From Parvimonas sp. oral taxon 110 str. F0139 (GTDB lineage Bacteria; Bacillota; Clostridia; Tissierellales; Peptoniphilaceae): DNA of 64,000 nt. Under the pieces are notes generated by a model. It did not search any database. It saw only the letters and a program-made list of their open reading frames with translations, and had not been told where the DNA came from. Both the position numbers and the translations under genes were made by a program. The stretch covers positions 1 through 64,000 of the forward strand of contig NZ_AFII01000002.1 in NCBI RefSeq assembly GCF_000214475.1. The letters are read 5' to 3'. How positions within the stretch are numbered: position 1 is the first letter of the stretch; every line of letters starts with the position of its first letter. This document shows positions 62,455 through 64,000 of the stretch, in pieces.

Positions 62455-64000
62455 TTATTTTAAAATATAAACTTTTACATTTCTTCTTCCGAATTTAGCA
62501 GCTTGAGATCTATTTGTAAAGCAAAGATCAATTCTATTTCCCTTTATAGCTCCACCTGTATCTTCAGCAACAGCATAGCCATAACCTTCAATATATAATT
62601 TTGTTCCTAAAGGAATTACTCTAGGATCTACAGCAACTACCCCATATCTAAGCTTTGTTCCCAATCTTGTTGTGCTATATCCACCATTTTCTGCCGGATC
62701 ATTAGTATATGAAGTTGCATTCATAACTAGAACCTTACTATAGTTAAAGCTTCCATCACTACTACTACTATTATTATTGCTAGTGCTAGCACTAGATGAT
62801 TCAGTTTTTGATTTTTCACTAGTAGATTTTTCTGCTGTGGATTTTGCAGTACTTGATTCTTCAGATTCTTTCTTTTCTTCTTTTGGAACTACTTTGCCGT
62901 CTACTAACTTCTCATTATCTTTTAAAGTAACTTGTTCTGAAACAGCATTTTCGTTCTTTTTATCTGAATTTGAATCTGAAACAGTAATTTCTCCCTTAGA
63001 ATCATTAACTTCAAATCCTGTTACTTCTTCTTTATTTATTGAGGATAACAGTGATCTGAAATTTACATATTTTTCTAATTTATCAGTAGAAACATAATAT
63101 AAATTTTTAGCTTCTGATTCTGTAACAAGTTTTTCAATATCCAAGTTCATAGAATCTGAATCCATAACTAAATAGTTATATCCACTCTTATCAGCCAAAA
63201 TATAAGAACTTACCATATCTGTTAAATTTTTATTTTCTGATAAAACAACATTGTCATTCTTTCTTAATGAGAATCTATCCTTGAATGTTTTTAATAAATC
63301 TTTTCCATCCAATGAATAACTTTTTATGTCTTTCTTATCTTTACCAGATAAATCATACATTTTTGACTTTAACTTTTCTGTAACAGAGTTAACTCCATCA
63401 TAAAAGTATATGTTTTTTCGTTTTTCACTTCTGAAATTATATTTTCATCAATTTCCTTAGTTGAATCATAAATGTACAAATTCATATTATAAATTCGTGC
63501 ATAATGAATAGCTCCTAAAATATCAGAATCATTTCCTGAATCTACAACCAAAAGATCACGTTTTTCTGAAACCTTATTTACGTGATAATTTGTATCGTCT
63601 GGATTATCGGAACCAATTCTTTCGAATTTGATGTCTAAACCATTCAAAATATCATCTGAAATTGAACTTTTATCTCCAACAACATACACTTGCTCACTAT
63701 TTTTTAAAATAGCTTTCGAAACGTCATCAATATTATTATTCTTTACAGGAATAACAACTCCACCCTTATCTAATGAAAGTAAACCTGCCAAACTGAAGCT
63801 AATTTTATCGTCTATATTAACTACATAAGATATCTTAGATGCACTACCTTTAGTGTTATCTAAAATTCTGTCGTTTACCTTTTCAATAGTTTTGGAATCG
63901 GATTCTGATGAGATTACAAATCCTTTAACCTTTTCGTCTGCAAGTGACTTAGATGAAAATCCAGAAAATGTAGCATAAACACACAAACATGCTAAAACAC
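62455..64000 (-). CDS. secreted cell-wall protein with CWB2-like repeats and 3D domain, frameshifted and cut by the window edge
   Basis: The gene continues past 64000; the first visible residues (VLACLCVYATFSGFSSKSLA) look like the end of a signal peptide. The next 400 or so residues contain degenerate cell-wall-binding type 2 repeats (for example EQVYVVGDKSSISDDILNGL then RIGSDNPDD). A Ser/Lys/Glu-rich linker follows, then a C-terminal 3D domain (ATSYTNDPAENGGY, VVAVDPRVIPLGTKLYI, AEDTGGAIKGNRID), a fold shared with MltA-type glycan hydrolases. Two frames (to 63369 and from 63360) are joined by adding one base to the run at 63402-63405, giving TYTFYDGVNSVTEKLKSKM. The likely role is wall binding and remodelling at the surface. 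Confidence 0.85.

Overview
The window is low-GC Firmicutes DNA, very AT-rich by eye outside the rRNA genes, and every supported gene lies on the minus strand. I place it in the Tissierellia/Peptoniphilaceae, and the 16S text reads to me like Parvimonas (close to P. micra). That placement comes from memory of the sequence and was not searched. Supporting context is a V-type instead of F-type ATPase, AddAB, LicD, and a small-genome style of tightly packed operons.

Layout, low to high coordinate (transcription runs the other way). 44-4772: rRNA operon 16S - tRNA-Ala(UGC) - 23S behind two tandem near-consensus promoters; no 5S is visible before the window edge. 5.1-6.6 kb: a NimA-like flavoprotein and NAD kinase. 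6.7-15.2 kb: a nine-gene V-type ATPase operon (G/H-C-I-K-F-E-A-B-D) with an unusual hairpin-rich leader. 15.5-19.9 kb: a zinc-ribbon protein, a small membrane protein and a pair of ABC exporters of unknown cargo. 20-27.3 kb: addB-addA recombination nuclease. 27.4-28.7 kb: two membrane-anchored proteins of unknown function. 28.8-32.3 kb: an asymmetric heterodimeric ABC exporter. 32.5-35.9 kb: the pstSCAB phosphate importer, with a terminator between pstS and pstC. 35.9-43.6 kb: HAD phosphatase, membrane proteins, hemW, lepA, lepB, a chromate-transporter pair, prmC. 43.8-55.7 kb: nrdR, then the division/cell-wall cluster ftsZ, ftsQ, murG, ftsW, murD, mraY, a PASTA penicillin-binding protein, ftsL, rsmH and mraZ, preceded by a promoter and three MraZ boxes. 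55.9-61 kb: lgt, yebC, nadE, licD and an MFS permease. 61.4-64 kb: two polymorphic-toxin immunity genes without a toxin, a GC-rich compound palindrome, and a secreted wall protein (CWB2-like repeats plus a 3D domain) that runs off the edge.

The main cross-window pattern is that ten genes, several of them normally essential (ftsZ, murG, ntpC), are each broken by the apparent loss of exactly one base inside an A/T homopolymer. In every case adding one base restores a normal family C-terminus or joins two halves of a known protein. I read this as systematic indel error in the source assembly, with transcriptional slippage or -1 frameshifting as the biological alternative. I saw no CRISPR array, prophage or insertion sequence. 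I did not find a convincing new multi-gene system. The most unusual real features are the V-ATPase leader, the internally duplicated PBP pedestal, the FtsQ repeats, and the immunity/palindrome region.
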